Part shown: positions 9,901 through 16,754 of the stretch, piece after piece | Position numbering within the stretch: the stretch's first letter is position 1 | Layout: each line of letters starts with the position of its first letter | Source: Acidobacteriaceae bacterium | Lineage (GTDB): Bacteria; Acidobacteriota; Terriglobia; Terriglobales; Acidobacteriaceae | Assembly: GCA_030042915.1 (NCBI GenBank) | Contig: JASHYS010000287.1 | Coordinates: forward strand, 1-32,098 | Length of the DNA stretch: 32,098 nucleotides | Direction of reading: 5' to 3' | Program-made: the position numbers and the translations under genes | The notes under the pieces: generated by a model | The model's database searches: none | The model's input: the letters and a program-made list of their open reading frames with translations, nothing else | What the model was told of the DNA's origin: nothing

Positions 9901-10233
9901 GACAATTGCGATGTCATGTCCCCCTCGAACGGCCTCGGGTACCGCCACCTCACTCCTCGTACGCGCCGGCCTTGCGGAGCTCGGGCTGGTTTGGACTCCT
10001 TCGATGAGATAGCGCAGGAGCATGCGCAAGGTGGGATACTCAAAAACTCGCATCACGGGAACATTCACGCCGAGCCGCCGCTCCAGTTCACTCACGAACC
10101 GGTTGGCTGATAATGAGGTCCCACCCAGATCGGCAAAGCCCCGGTCGAGATCGATCTCTGAAACGGCCAGAGTCTGCTTCCAGATCTCAATGACGATGTC
10201 TCGCTGTTGGGGCGCTATTCGAGGGGCTTTCAT
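3943..10233 (-). CDS. hybrid PKS-NRPS, order carrier-KS-AT-ACP-C-A
   Basis: Megasynthase. Numbering is from the upstream GTG at 10353. An NRPS-like carrier lies at about 48-120 (DLGGTSL, Ser80). A ketosynthase spans about 145-570, with TACSTS Cys317, EAHGTA His453 and SNIGH His495. An acyltransferase spans about 655-960, with GHSVGE Ser752 and HAFH 848-851, which points to malonyl-CoA. A PKS carrier is at about 1048-1118 (LGFDSL, Ser1079), followed by an Ala/Pro linker. A condensation domain spans about 1180-1600 (HHAIVDGW). An adenylation domain spans about 1640-2120, with YTSGSTGKPKG and final NGKI. There is no KR, DH or ER. The pocket code read by eye is D-I-L-Q-L-G-M-I-W-K, one change from a glycine code I recall. 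The chain stops about 19 residues after NGKI with no carrier. The ATG at 10233 starts just before the first domain, but its ribosome site is weak; GTG at 10266 or 10353 is possible. Confidence 0.93.
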   Translation of the reverse strand: MKAPRIAPQQRDIVIEIWKQTLAVSEIDLDRGFADLGGTSLSANRFVSELERRLGVNVPVMRVFEYPTLRMLLRYLIEGVQTSPSSARPARTRSEVAVPEAVRGGHDIAIVGMACRFPGARNIDEFWANLLDGRDTITILSGDQLSPAVPPELRDDPRYVRAAGLIDQPYGMDAEFFGMNPMEAKLTDPQQRVLLETAWQALEHAGEAVGRLPERTAVYAGTEDNSYYRSEIVVFPEAERRAGRFAVMTGNEKDYVAMRIAHKLNLKGPAVSVHTACSTSLVAVIMACKSLRYGECDLALAGGASVHFPTPEGYHYQKGGVFSSDGHSRPFDRAAQGTNFTDGSGMVVLKRIEDAIRDRNTIFAVIKGGAINSDGGEKASFSAPSVTGQANCIRDALADAAIDAGTIQYVEAHGTATPVGDPVEVQGLRLAFASRKEPEKLQYCGIGSVKSNIGHTTAAAGVAGLIKTALALRHGVIPATVHFTSPNPALDLESSPFYVVGSKLDWPRSKGRRRAGLSSFGIGGTNSHVVLEEAPALEEAERGVERPFEIWPVSAKSLAQRDRLVAGLTAERYWPRDIAHTLQYGRARFRHRGARVRLTQLEAEDLLVQPSQQACEEPRVAFMFPGQGSQYIEMGKSLYEQLPEFRATFERCCQVLSEQMGMDFKSFIFDPANRETLEDTRYTQPALFAIEVSLGRMLVDWGIEPEWMIGHSVGEFVAAHLANVFSLEDALRLIATRGRLMAGLPRGRMLAVRGELEAVLATAAEPVDIASLNSPIHCVLSGSNEQIARVEQKLETAGIACRPLHTSHAFHSAMMETVVAPFLEFAQSVTLRAPERKIVSTASGELLTAAQATDPHYWAGHLRNTVKFSPALFRALELGANVLLEAGPRTTLTSLAVQHFASATKGERVAIAMLADSPEAQAEIGGVGVALAKLWCAGVELEWQKIWSGGRKAPLASTYPFERKDYRFSEGRQAQLRSVRESEPETAPEPKTSGMSALERTELNGEDPLTAELARLLAECSGLNIDQLDATFLELGFDSLLMMRIATQLAERYGVAASLSDLMFKVNTLKRLSEFVLAQADSKKLRNRAPEAAAKPAEPEPTLALPDGGAQGAKEKEPSGKPLLRAKQAQPVVGDFGDETAIPSTRAMQEIFHASLDCRPASRAFNQSISIFLEGELDRDALYSALLNLLDRHEALRGRFSADGTEFLVRERIAFELPLIDLRNLAATAQETALDELMAKEVEHVFDLLEGPLFRAFLVARGERDHVLVFNCHHAIVDGWSLKIILAELPRLYSDLAQGRVVTELPASASYVEYARLAAGRERDMTEKVRSYWRQVFAGGAPKLELPLDDKRPLLRNYESLREDFYVNQQAYDGLKAAGAKNGLSQFVTLLSAFALYIGRIAGQNDFVIGVPSSGQIANGKSELLGHDSRILPIRFEIREEDTFVTFAKRTMERFLAGYEHQWITLPEVLQAIDFEVEKSRAPLVQVTFSYDPGMDEGALTFKGLKARHFFNLRSAETFEIAVNCVVENNELILEWAYNQSLFDPLEMHFRLKQFEQLMASIAAQPHSPVGTLPVVPQAQISEMDASLNSTAMEFERGLCTDQLIERTVRERPDKIAVEWGSERLTYEQLWRRSGEVAAALLREDLGPLRLAGVMMERSADMVAVLLGVWRAGAAYVPMDPAYPMERLDYMIEHSGMRVLLTQGEIGWNPKRTVRAIDVGDLEGPGGNGKLTAPHRLPSDLAYVIYTSGSTGKPKGVQIPHSALVNFLTTMRTQQPGIAEHDRLLAVTTLSFDIAGLELWLPLLVGATTVIADRAIVVDGRALAHTLREAGITFLQATPSTWRVLLSAGWEGDSNLTALCGGEALPRDLAAMLMPRVGALWNMYGPTETTIWSTIDRVTGDEITIGKPIGNTQAYVLDQNRNWVPRGCLGELWLAGEGVARGYLGRDDLTRERFVANRFTGRGQMYKTGDIVRLRRDGRIEYIGRNDFQVKVRGFRIELGEVQLALTRLPGIQQCVVVVREREPGDAHLVAFYTATGTDGPTVQELRDGLRQSLPEYMVPSWFVPLEKLPLTDNGKINTRLLPDPFAATVSVAARD

Positions 10234-10512
10234 TGGTGACAACCATTGAGTTGAGGCAAGACTCACCTGTTTTCCGGGGCATCTCAGCTGTTGCCTCAAC
10301 CAATCCGGTTCCCTTCCCGAGCGCCGGATAACCCGCTGGAGGTTTTTCGCCACCCATCCGCGAGATCTTCACACGATCATCGCAAACACGCGATTGGACC
10401 CGAAGAAATTGTCTCCAAGATACCACGGAGTTTATGAAGTCGGTGATACCAAAGTGCTATTCAATCGAGGGAGTTCCCGCGTCAGGATGGATCAACCTCT
10501 TTCGCCGTTTAT

Positions 10513-10529
10513 GGGGCTCGTAGAGCCCC
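10513..10529. repeat. short hairpin GGGGCTC-GTA-GAGCCCC in divergent promoter region
   Basis: Perfect 7-bp arms separated by 3 nt. No T-run follows on either side. Position midway between the divergent genes suggests a regulator site or an RNA hairpin in a leader. Function is unassigned. Confidence 0.35.
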
Positions 10530-10785
10530 CGGGCCTGGGATAGAGGCCTGATCGGCGCAATACGCTCAAACGCTGGTACAGGTCTGAATGCTGTGCAAAT
10601 TTGGGCATTTCTCGACTTATTTCCTCGTGAAATGGCCTCCCGGCAATGCAACTTTTCATTATGATTGTTCTTAGCGCAGCGAATCAGCCTGAACCCGGTT
10701 TTCGCGTGTCGGGCCCCAAGCGAGTGCAATGCTCGCGAGCCTGATCAATGGCTGAACTTGTGTCCGTTTTTGACAAAGCTCCTCG

Positions 10786-10792
10786 TAAGGAG
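10786..10792 (+). promoter_or_regulatory. Shine-Dalgarno TAAGGAG that sets the NRPS start at GTG 10802
   Basis: TAAGGAG ends 9 nt before an in-frame GTG at 10802. The farther upstream ATG at 10748 has no comparable site. The TubC-type docking domain begins only a few residues after the GTG, so nothing recognisable is lost by using it. Confidence 0.6.
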
Positions 10793-10801
10793 ATGGGAGC
10801 C

Positions 10802-13800
10802 GTGAGCGAGTCGACGACCGCGGGATTCCTTGCCAAGTTACGTACGTTGAATGTTGAGGTGTCCGTCCACGAAGGCCGGCTGCGATGCAACGCTCCAGCC
10901 AGAGTTATGACTCCGCAGCTTCGCGCTGAACTTGCCGAGCAAACGCCGGAGATTCTCAGAATTCTTCAAAACGGCTCCGCCAAATCTGATCAACTCGCCG
11001 AGGGCATCCGCCACACTCCAAGGGATAGCAAATTGCCGCTATCGTTTGCGCAGCAGAGGCTTTGGTTTTTAGCGCAGATGGAGGGAGGAAGCGAGGCCTA
11101 TCATGTTCCCCTCGTCCTCCGCCTGAAGGGCCCGTTGAATCACGCCGTTCTTCGCCGGGCGCTTGATCGCATTGTGGCGCGACATGAAGCCTTGCGCACC
11201 ACGTTCATGGTGCAGGACGCTGAACCGGTGCAGGTGATCCGCCCTGTTGAGGAAAGCCGGATTCGGCTCGTCGAAGATGACCTTCGCGGTACCCACGACG
11301 CGGCCGAAGAGGCCCATCGCCTCATCGAATCGGAAGCTAGCGCTCCCTTCGACCTCCTGGCGGGGCCGCTGCTTCGCGCGAGGCTGATCCAAATTGCTGA
11401 CGACCGGCACGTGCTGGTAGTGATCATCCACCACATTGCCTCGGACGGATGGTCCACGCCTTTGCTGATCAGGGAGCTGAGGCTCTTATATGAGGCATTT
11501 CTTGACGCGCATGACGATCCCCTGCCCCATCTGCGGGTGCAATATGCAGACTATGCGGTCTGGCAGCGGCGATGGATGGAAGGCAAACCGCAGCGGCAAC
11601 AGGCTGCCTACTGGAAGACTGCGTTGGCCGGCACGCCCGCCCTTTTGGAGATTCCTGCAGACCATCCACGTCCCGTTCAGCAAAGCTATGCCGGCGCCTT
11701 CGAGAATCTGCTGCTGGATGAACGTCTGACAGCACGGCTCAAAGAGCTCAGCCGGCGACGCCAGGTTACGCTGTTCATGACATTGCTGGCCGGCTGGGCG
11801 GCGTTGCTGTCGCGTCTCTCCGGCCAAACCGATGTGCCGATCGGCACGCCGGCCGCTAATCGCTCGCGGAATGAAATCCGCGACTTGATCGGCTTCTTCG
11901 TTAATACCCTGGTGGTACGGCTCGATCTCAGCGGCTCCCCTACCGTGGTCGACCTCCTTGAACAGACCAGGACGCACTCTCTGGCTGCGATCGAAAATCA
12001 GGACATCCCTTTCGAGCGTGTGGTCGAACTCGTCAATCCGGTGCGCAGCCTCTCCCATTCACCGCTCTTCCAGGTGATGTTTGCCTGGCAAAACAATCTT
12101 CAGGAACCTCTCAATTTTTCAGGGATTGAAGTCGAACCAATTCCGCTGCAGACCAGGACCGCCAAGTTCGATCTCCTTCTCGATCTGAAGGAAACCGGTA
12201 ACACCATCTCCGGCGGACTCGAATACGCAACCTCGCTCTTTGAACAAGAGACCATCAAGCGCTACCTCGAGTCGTACCGCACCGTCCTCGAATCCATGGC
12301 GGCCGACGAGACGCAGCGAGTCGATCAGCTTTGCATTGTGCCCCCAGGCGAACGCCATCGGCTTTTGCGCGAATGGAATCAAACTGAAGCCGCGTATCCA
12401 AAAGATGTTTCGCTGGCGGCGCTCGTTGAAGATCAGGTGAAGCGGACTCCCAATGCAATTGCCGTGGTGGATGGAAGTGAAAAGCTCACTTATCGGGAGC
12501 TGAATGATCTGGCCAACCGCCTTGCTCAGGAATTGCGCCGGCATGGAGCGGGCCCGGACGAAATTGTCGCGCTTTTTGCGGGACGTTCGGTTTTCCTGGT
12601 GGTTGCGCTTCTGGCGATCATCAAGTCGGGGGCCGCTTATTTGCCGCTCGATCCTCTCTTTCCTCCGCGCCGGCTCGCATACATGCTCGACGACAGCAAG
12701 CCGAGAGTATTGATTACGGAACAGAAACTTCGTGATGATTTACCGCCCTTTTCGGGAACGACGATTCTTCTCGAGGATCGCGCCTGGCGTTCCCATGGTT
12801 CTGATAATCTCTCGGTCGCGGTGACCGGGGAAAACCTCGCATACCTCCTTTACACTTCGGGATCGACCGGTGAGCCCAAAGGAGTCGCCGTTCCGCGCAA
12901 AGCCCTGGCGAATCTGCTCTGGTCGATGCGTGACCTGTTGCAACTGAGCGAGCGCGACCGTTTGCTGGCGGTGACGACGATTTCGTTTGATATCGCGGGA
13001 GCCGACATGTGGCTGCCGCTGCTGGTGGGCGCGCAAATCGTGATTGCAACCCGCGAAGATGCTTCGGACGGAAACCTCCTCGGCGAATTGATTGAACGCC
13101 ACAAGATCACTTTTCTTCAGGCCACGCCCGTCACCTGGCAGGTGCTTCTTGAGTCAGGCTGGAAAGGCGAGCGGGAGTTGCAGGCGGTGTGCACCGGCGA
13201 AGCCATGCCGCCCGGGATCGCCGCCCAACTGGGCCCCCTGGTCAAGCTCCTATGGAACCTCTACGGGCCGACGGAAACAACGATCTGGTCCACCGCATTC
13301 AAAGTCCCCTCGAGCCCCTCTCCGATCCTGATCGGCCGGCCGATCGCGAACACTCAGGTTTACATTCTGGACCGGCTTCTCGAGCCCGTTCCCATCGGAG
13401 TTCCCGGAGACTTGTATATCGGTGGCGAGGGCTTGGCGCGCGGATACCTTAACCGCCCGGAACTGACAGCCGAGAAATTCCTGGCCGATCCGTTCCGCGG
13501 CGCCGGCGCGAAAATGTATCGCACCGGCGACCTCGCACGCTTCCGTCCCGATGGCAACATTGAGTGCCTTGGCCGGAATGACCATCAGGTCAAGCTTCGG
13601 GGTTATCGCATCGAACTGGGCGAAATTGAGGAAACACTCAAGACACTGCCCGGAATCGCGCAGGCTGTTGCCGTGGTGCGCGAGGCATCGACAGGCGGCA
13701 AACAGCTGGCGGCGTATTACACCCGGGTAGCCGATGCGGATCGGCAATCCCTGCGTTCGACCGAAATCCGATCCCACCTTTCCCGCTCTCTGCCCGAGTA

Positions 13801-15067
13801 CATGATTCCCAGCACATTCGTCGCACTGGAAGCTTTCCCCTTGACTCCGAATGGGAAGCTCGACCGCAATGCTCTGCCTGCGCCGGATCGTAGCGCTTCT
13901 TCCGCACGCCATTACGAGCCGCCCCAAGGCGAAATGGAAATCAAACTTGCCAGCATCTGGGCTGATGTGCTCAAGGTCGATACCGTTGGGCGGCACGACA
14001 ACTTCTTCGACCTCGGCGGGCACTCGTTGCTGGCAGTCAAGCTCATGTTGCGCGTGCAGGAGATCGTTCCCGGCGAGGCTTTGCCGCTGAGAGCCTTGCT
14101 TGAAGCTCCCACCATCGAGCGCCTGGCTGCCTGGCTCGAAAACCACGAAGAAGACCAACAGTCGATTCTGGTGCAAATGCAGCCGGGCAGTCTGGAGTGT
14201 CAACCTTTCTTCTGCATCTGCGCGCCGGCGGGCACCGCCCTCGGCATGCGTCCCCTGGCGAACGCTCTCGATAAGGAAGTGCCGTTTTACAGTATCCAGA
14301 ATAAAGGCCTTGACGGCTCGGAACCTTGCGCATCCTTGCAGGAAGCGGCACGCCTTTACATCGATGAAATTCGCAAGGTGCAGCCCAATGGGCCTTATTG
14401 GCTAGGCGGTTACTGCTTTGGCGCGCTGGTGGCGTTTGAGATGGCCTGCTTGCTCGAAGAGGCCGGGCAGGGAGTATCCGCTCTGTTCCTGGTCGATATC
14501 GCAAATCCTGCCCAGCTCCGATTTCAATCAACTCAGAAGTCTCTTTCCCTTTTCTTGCGTCACTGCTACCGGCGCACAATTTTCCATGCGCGCAGAATCA
14601 GCCACATGCAACTGGCGCCTATGTTTGGTTATGCCTGGGGACGCCTCAAGGCAATGTATTTTCATGGCGAACGAATTGTGAGAAAAGGGCCGCAGAAGAG
14701 ATCTCTGGCCGAACTGCCCGCGATTCTCAAATCCATTCCGGCTTCCGCGGGCCGCTCACTCCAGATCATGGAGTCAATGGAGCTGTGGGGCCGAGGGGTT
14801 ACGAGTCAGTTCGTTCCTCGCCCCTTTCACGGCGACGCAATCGTGTTCCGGTGCAAAGAGCGTTTCGCAGATCCTTATTTCGACCAATTCCTCGGTTGGA
14901 AGCCGGTCGTGCACGGCTCCATTCAATGCATCGAAGTCGCGGGCAATCACGATAACATTACGGTCGAGCCGGCCGTAAGCATTATTGCCGAAACCATCAA
15001 CGCCAAGGCTCGGGAATCGTCGTTGTCGAAGCGCGAAGAATCGGACGCAGCCCTCGCGATTTACTAA
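10802..15067 (+). CDS. NRPS termination module, TubC docking-C-A-PCP-TE
   Basis: Final module of the assembly line. Numbering is from the upstream ATG at 10748; the preferred GTG is residue 19. A TubC-like N-terminal docking domain is at about 22-75 (TAGFLAKLRTLNVEV). A condensation domain spans about 95-530 (HHIASDGWS, His229, Asp233). An adenylation domain spans about 555-1045 (YTSGSTGEPKG, YGPTETT, final NGKLDRN). A peptidyl carrier is at about 1062-1132 (DLGGHSL, Ser1093). An alpha/beta-hydrolase thioesterase spans about 1145-1420. Its nucleophile elbow reads GYCFG, so the usual Ser is Cys1223; likely partners are Asp1250 (LFLVD) and His1401 (GNHDN). The pocket code by eye is D-I-A-Q-V-T-L-I-W-K, which I cannot match to a residue with confidence. 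It is divergent from the PKS-NRPS gene, which it presumably follows in biosynthesis: the docking domain implies a partner protein. Confidence 0.94.
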   Translation: MSESTTAGFLAKLRTLNVEVSVHEGRLRCNAPARVMTPQLRAELAEQTPEILRILQNGSAKSDQLAEGIRHTPRDSKLPLSFAQQRLWFLAQMEGGSEAYHVPLVLRLKGPLNHAVLRRALDRIVARHEALRTTFMVQDAEPVQVIRPVEESRIRLVEDDLRGTHDAAEEAHRLIESEASAPFDLLAGPLLRARLIQIADDRHVLVVIIHHIASDGWSTPLLIRELRLLYEAFLDAHDDPLPHLRVQYADYAVWQRRWMEGKPQRQQAAYWKTALAGTPALLEIPADHPRPVQQSYAGAFENLLLDERLTARLKELSRRRQVTLFMTLLAGWAALLSRLSGQTDVPIGTPAANRSRNEIRDLIGFFVNTLVVRLDLSGSPTVVDLLEQTRTHSLAAIENQDIPFERVVELVNPVRSLSHSPLFQVMFAWQNNLQEPLNFSGIEVEPIPLQTRTAKFDLLLDLKETGNTISGGLEYATSLFEQETIKRYLESYRTVLESMAADETQRVDQLCIVPPGERHRLLREWNQTEAAYPKDVSLAALVEDQVKRTPNAIAVVDGSEKLTYRELNDLANRLAQELRRHGAGPDEIVALFAGRSVFLVVALLAIIKSGAAYLPLDPLFPPRRLAYMLDDSKPRVLITEQKLRDDLPPFSGTTILLEDRAWRSHGSDNLSVAVTGENLAYLLYTSGSTGEPKGVAVPRKALANLLWSMRDLLQLSERDRLLAVTTISFDIAGADMWLPLLVGAQIVIATREDASDGNLLGELIERHKITFLQATPVTWQVLLESGWKGERELQAVCTGEAMPPGIAAQLGPLVKLLWNLYGPTETTIWSTAFKVPSSPSPILIGRPIANTQVYILDRLLEPVPIGVPGDLYIGGEGLARGYLNRPELTAEKFLADPFRGAGAKMYRTGDLARFRPDGNIECLGRNDHQVKLRGYRIELGEIEETLKTLPGIAQAVAVVREASTGGKQLAAYYTRVADADRQSLRSTEIRSHLSRSLPEYMIPSTFVALEAFPLTPNGKLDRNALPAPDRSASSARHYEPPQGEMEIKLASIWADVLKVDTVGRHDNFFDLGGHSLLAVKLMLRVQEIVPGEALPLRALLEAPTIERLAAWLENHEEDQQSILVQMQPGSLECQPFFCICAPAGTALGMRPLANALDKEVPFYSIQNKGLDGSEPCASLQEAARLYIDEIRKVQPNGPYWLGGYCFGALVAFEMACLLEEAGQGVSALFLVDIANPAQLRFQSTQKSLSLFLRHCYRRTIFHARRISHMQLAPMFGYAWGRLKAMYFHGERIVRKGPQKRSLAELPAILKSIPASAGRSLQIMESMELWGRGVTSQFVPRPFHGDAIVFRCKERFADPYFDQFLGWKPVVHGSIQCIEVAGNHDNITVEPAVSIIAETINAKARESSLSKREESDAALAIY

Positions 15068-15326
15068 TTCATTTACAGCCCAAAGCCCTATCCGGTTGAA
15101 TTACCCCGCATGATTGCTGATCGTGCATCTTGCCTGTGCCCTTGCTTTGACCAATCAACGCGCGTCGCGAATCGTTTATCCTTTAGGCGAAAACGCGGAA
15201 CCCGGCAGCGATTTTGATCTGGAGGACAGCGGCTTCACCCCAGGTTGCCGGCTGTTTGGGGGGTTATTTTTCCCGTCTGCCGCGCGGAGTGAACCTGCAA
15301 TGTGCCCGACGTGACTGGAGAGTGCC

Positions 15327-16571
15327 ATGAATCGAAGAAAATTCTTGGGCGGGGTGGCTTCGGCAGCTTTTGCAGGAGCATTAGCCGATGATTTGAAGGC
15401 AAGCGCGGAATCTGCGCCAGATCATCGGAACGCGATGCCGGCTGGCGGTGCCAAGCATCCCCGCGCGATCGCCATGTGGGAGTTTTCGTGGATCGAAAGG
15501 CGCTGGCCAGGAGCGGGCTTCGAGGATTGGGATCGCGCGCTCGACGATCTTTGCGAACGCGGCTACAACGCGGTGCGCATCGATGCGTTTCCGCATTTAC
15601 TGGCGGCCGATCCACACAGAACGTGGACGCTGTGGCCGGAGTGGAACACACAGTGCTGGGGATCTCCCGACGTGAATCGCGTTGTCCTGCTGCCGGCACT
15701 GTTTGAGTTCATCGGCAAATGCAAGCAACGCGGCGTGATGGTGGGCCTTTCCACCTGGTATCGCAAGGACGACGCCGACACCCGCATGACGATTACCGGA
15801 CCCGATGTCATGGCCGAAAACTGGATCAAGACGTTGGACCTGATTCGTGATGCGGGGCTCATCGAGGCGATTCTCTATACCGATCTGTGCAACGAATGGC
15901 CCGGCGACGACTGGGCTCCGTTTGTGAAGCCGCATATTTCCTACGGAGAGTGGGACCAGCCGGTGTCGCTCGAGTGGATGCCGAAGGCCGTTGCACTGGT
16001 GCGGGCGCGGTACCCGGATATGCCGCTACTGTTTTCGGTGGCGACCGGCGACATGCAGAGCTTTTTGCGGCACGACCTGAGTTACTTCGATCTTCTCGAT
16101 CCGCACATCTGGATGGCCCAGCAGAACTCCGGCGAGTTCTACCGTCAATGCGGCTATGCGTACGAGCGCTTCGATGCCAGGGGCTACACAAACCTCAGCC
16201 TGAAGGCGGCGGATGTATACAGGGCGCGGCCCGACTACTGGCAGAAGGGACTGCTGGATGGCATCGAAAGTTTCGCAGATGTTTCGCGGAAGATCGGCAT
16301 GCCGCTCATTACCACAGAATGCTGGGGCGTGGTGGACTACAAAGATTGGCCGCTGCTGACATGGGACTGGGTGCAGGAGCTGTGTGCGCTCGGGGCGCAG
16401 CATGCTGCCTCGACGCAAAGGTGGCTGGCGATGGCGAGCAGCAACTTCTGCGAGCCGCAGTTTGTGGGCATGTGGCGCGATAAGCAATGGCACCAGCGGG
16501 TGACAGCGATCATCCGGTCGGCCGAAATTGCGCCTGAGCTACGCCAGGGAAGACTGTACGAGCGGTTGTGA
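15327..16571 (+). CDS. Tat-exported cellulase-like (GH5-type TIM barrel) glycoside hydrolase
   Basis: A 414-residue secreted protein. The N-terminus MNRRKFLGG carries a twin-arginine signal, followed by an Ala-rich hydrophobic stretch. The remainder fits a clan GH-A TIM barrel of the 'cellulase-like' type. TDLCNEWPGD supplies a conserved Asn-Glu acid/base (Glu190). PLITTECWG supplies a strand-7 nucleophile (Glu331). Aromatic-rich motifs (WEFSW, TLWPEWN, DPHIWMAQQN) would line the sugar cleft. GGAGAG five to six nt before the ATG supports this start. It follows the NRPS by 259 bp with no sign of belonging to the biosynthetic cluster, and precedes the CRTAC1/TPR pair by 183 bp. The substrate cannot be told; a plant or microbial polysaccharide is the natural guess. 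Confidence 0.8.
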   Translation: MNRRKFLGGVASAAFAGALADDLKASAESAPDHRNAMPAGGAKHPRAIAMWEFSWIERRWPGAGFEDWDRALDDLCERGYNAVRIDAFPHLLAADPHRTWTLWPEWNTQCWGSPDVNRVVLLPALFEFIGKCKQRGVMVGLSTWYRKDDADTRMTITGPDVMAENWIKTLDLIRDAGLIEAILYTDLCNEWPGDDWAPFVKPHISYGEWDQPVSLEWMPKAVALVRARYPDMPLLFSVATGDMQSFLRHDLSYFDLLDPHIWMAQQNSGEFYRQCGYAYERFDARGYTNLSLKAADVYRARPDYWQKGLLDGIESFADVSRKIGMPLITTECWGVVDYKDWPLLTWDWVQELCALGAQHAASTQRWLAMASSNFCEPQFVGMWRDKQWHQRVTAIIRSAEIAPELRQGRLYERL

Positions 16572-16754
16572 TCCGGCGCTTTTTTGATGATCCCGGTCTA
16601 ACTCGCTCTAAGTGAACGCTGCACCCAGCAGGTTCGCCTTTCGCTTTGCATGCGTGGTACAACGGTTACAGTCAAGATCGCAACTTTGTTAAAGAGAGTC
16701 TTTTCTGCAAAACGGGGCAGACGATCTGAGCTGCTCGCATTCAGGAGCTTTGAG

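Larger units (their letters stand above)
10234..10801. promoter_or_regulatory. divergent control region between the two megasynthase genes
   Basis: This is the shared upstream region of two divergently transcribed synthase genes and must contain both promoters. A perfect 7-bp inverted repeat with 3-nt loop sits at 10513-10529, near its middle. A TATGAT hexamer at 10660-10665 is a possible rightward -10, without a good -35. The minus-strand frame at 10457-10729 has Arg/His-rich composition and no recognisable domain, so I do not call it a gene. In-frame extensions of both synthases into this region (to 10353 and from 10748) show no domain homology. Confidence 0.5.

Noticed and set aside
10457..10729. 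90-codon minus-strand frame in the divergent spacer
   Set aside because: Basic, His/Arg-rich composition, no ribosome site, no domain, and it spans the likely promoters.
13250..14203. 317-codon minus-strand open frame inside the NRPS
   Set aside because: Antisense to the adenylation and carrier domains, with low-complexity composition and no homology I recognise.
15114..15314. 66-codon plus-strand frame between the NRPS and the cellulase-like gene
   Set aside because: No ribosome site and no protein-like pattern; the 259-bp spacer otherwise shows no clear terminator or promoter.
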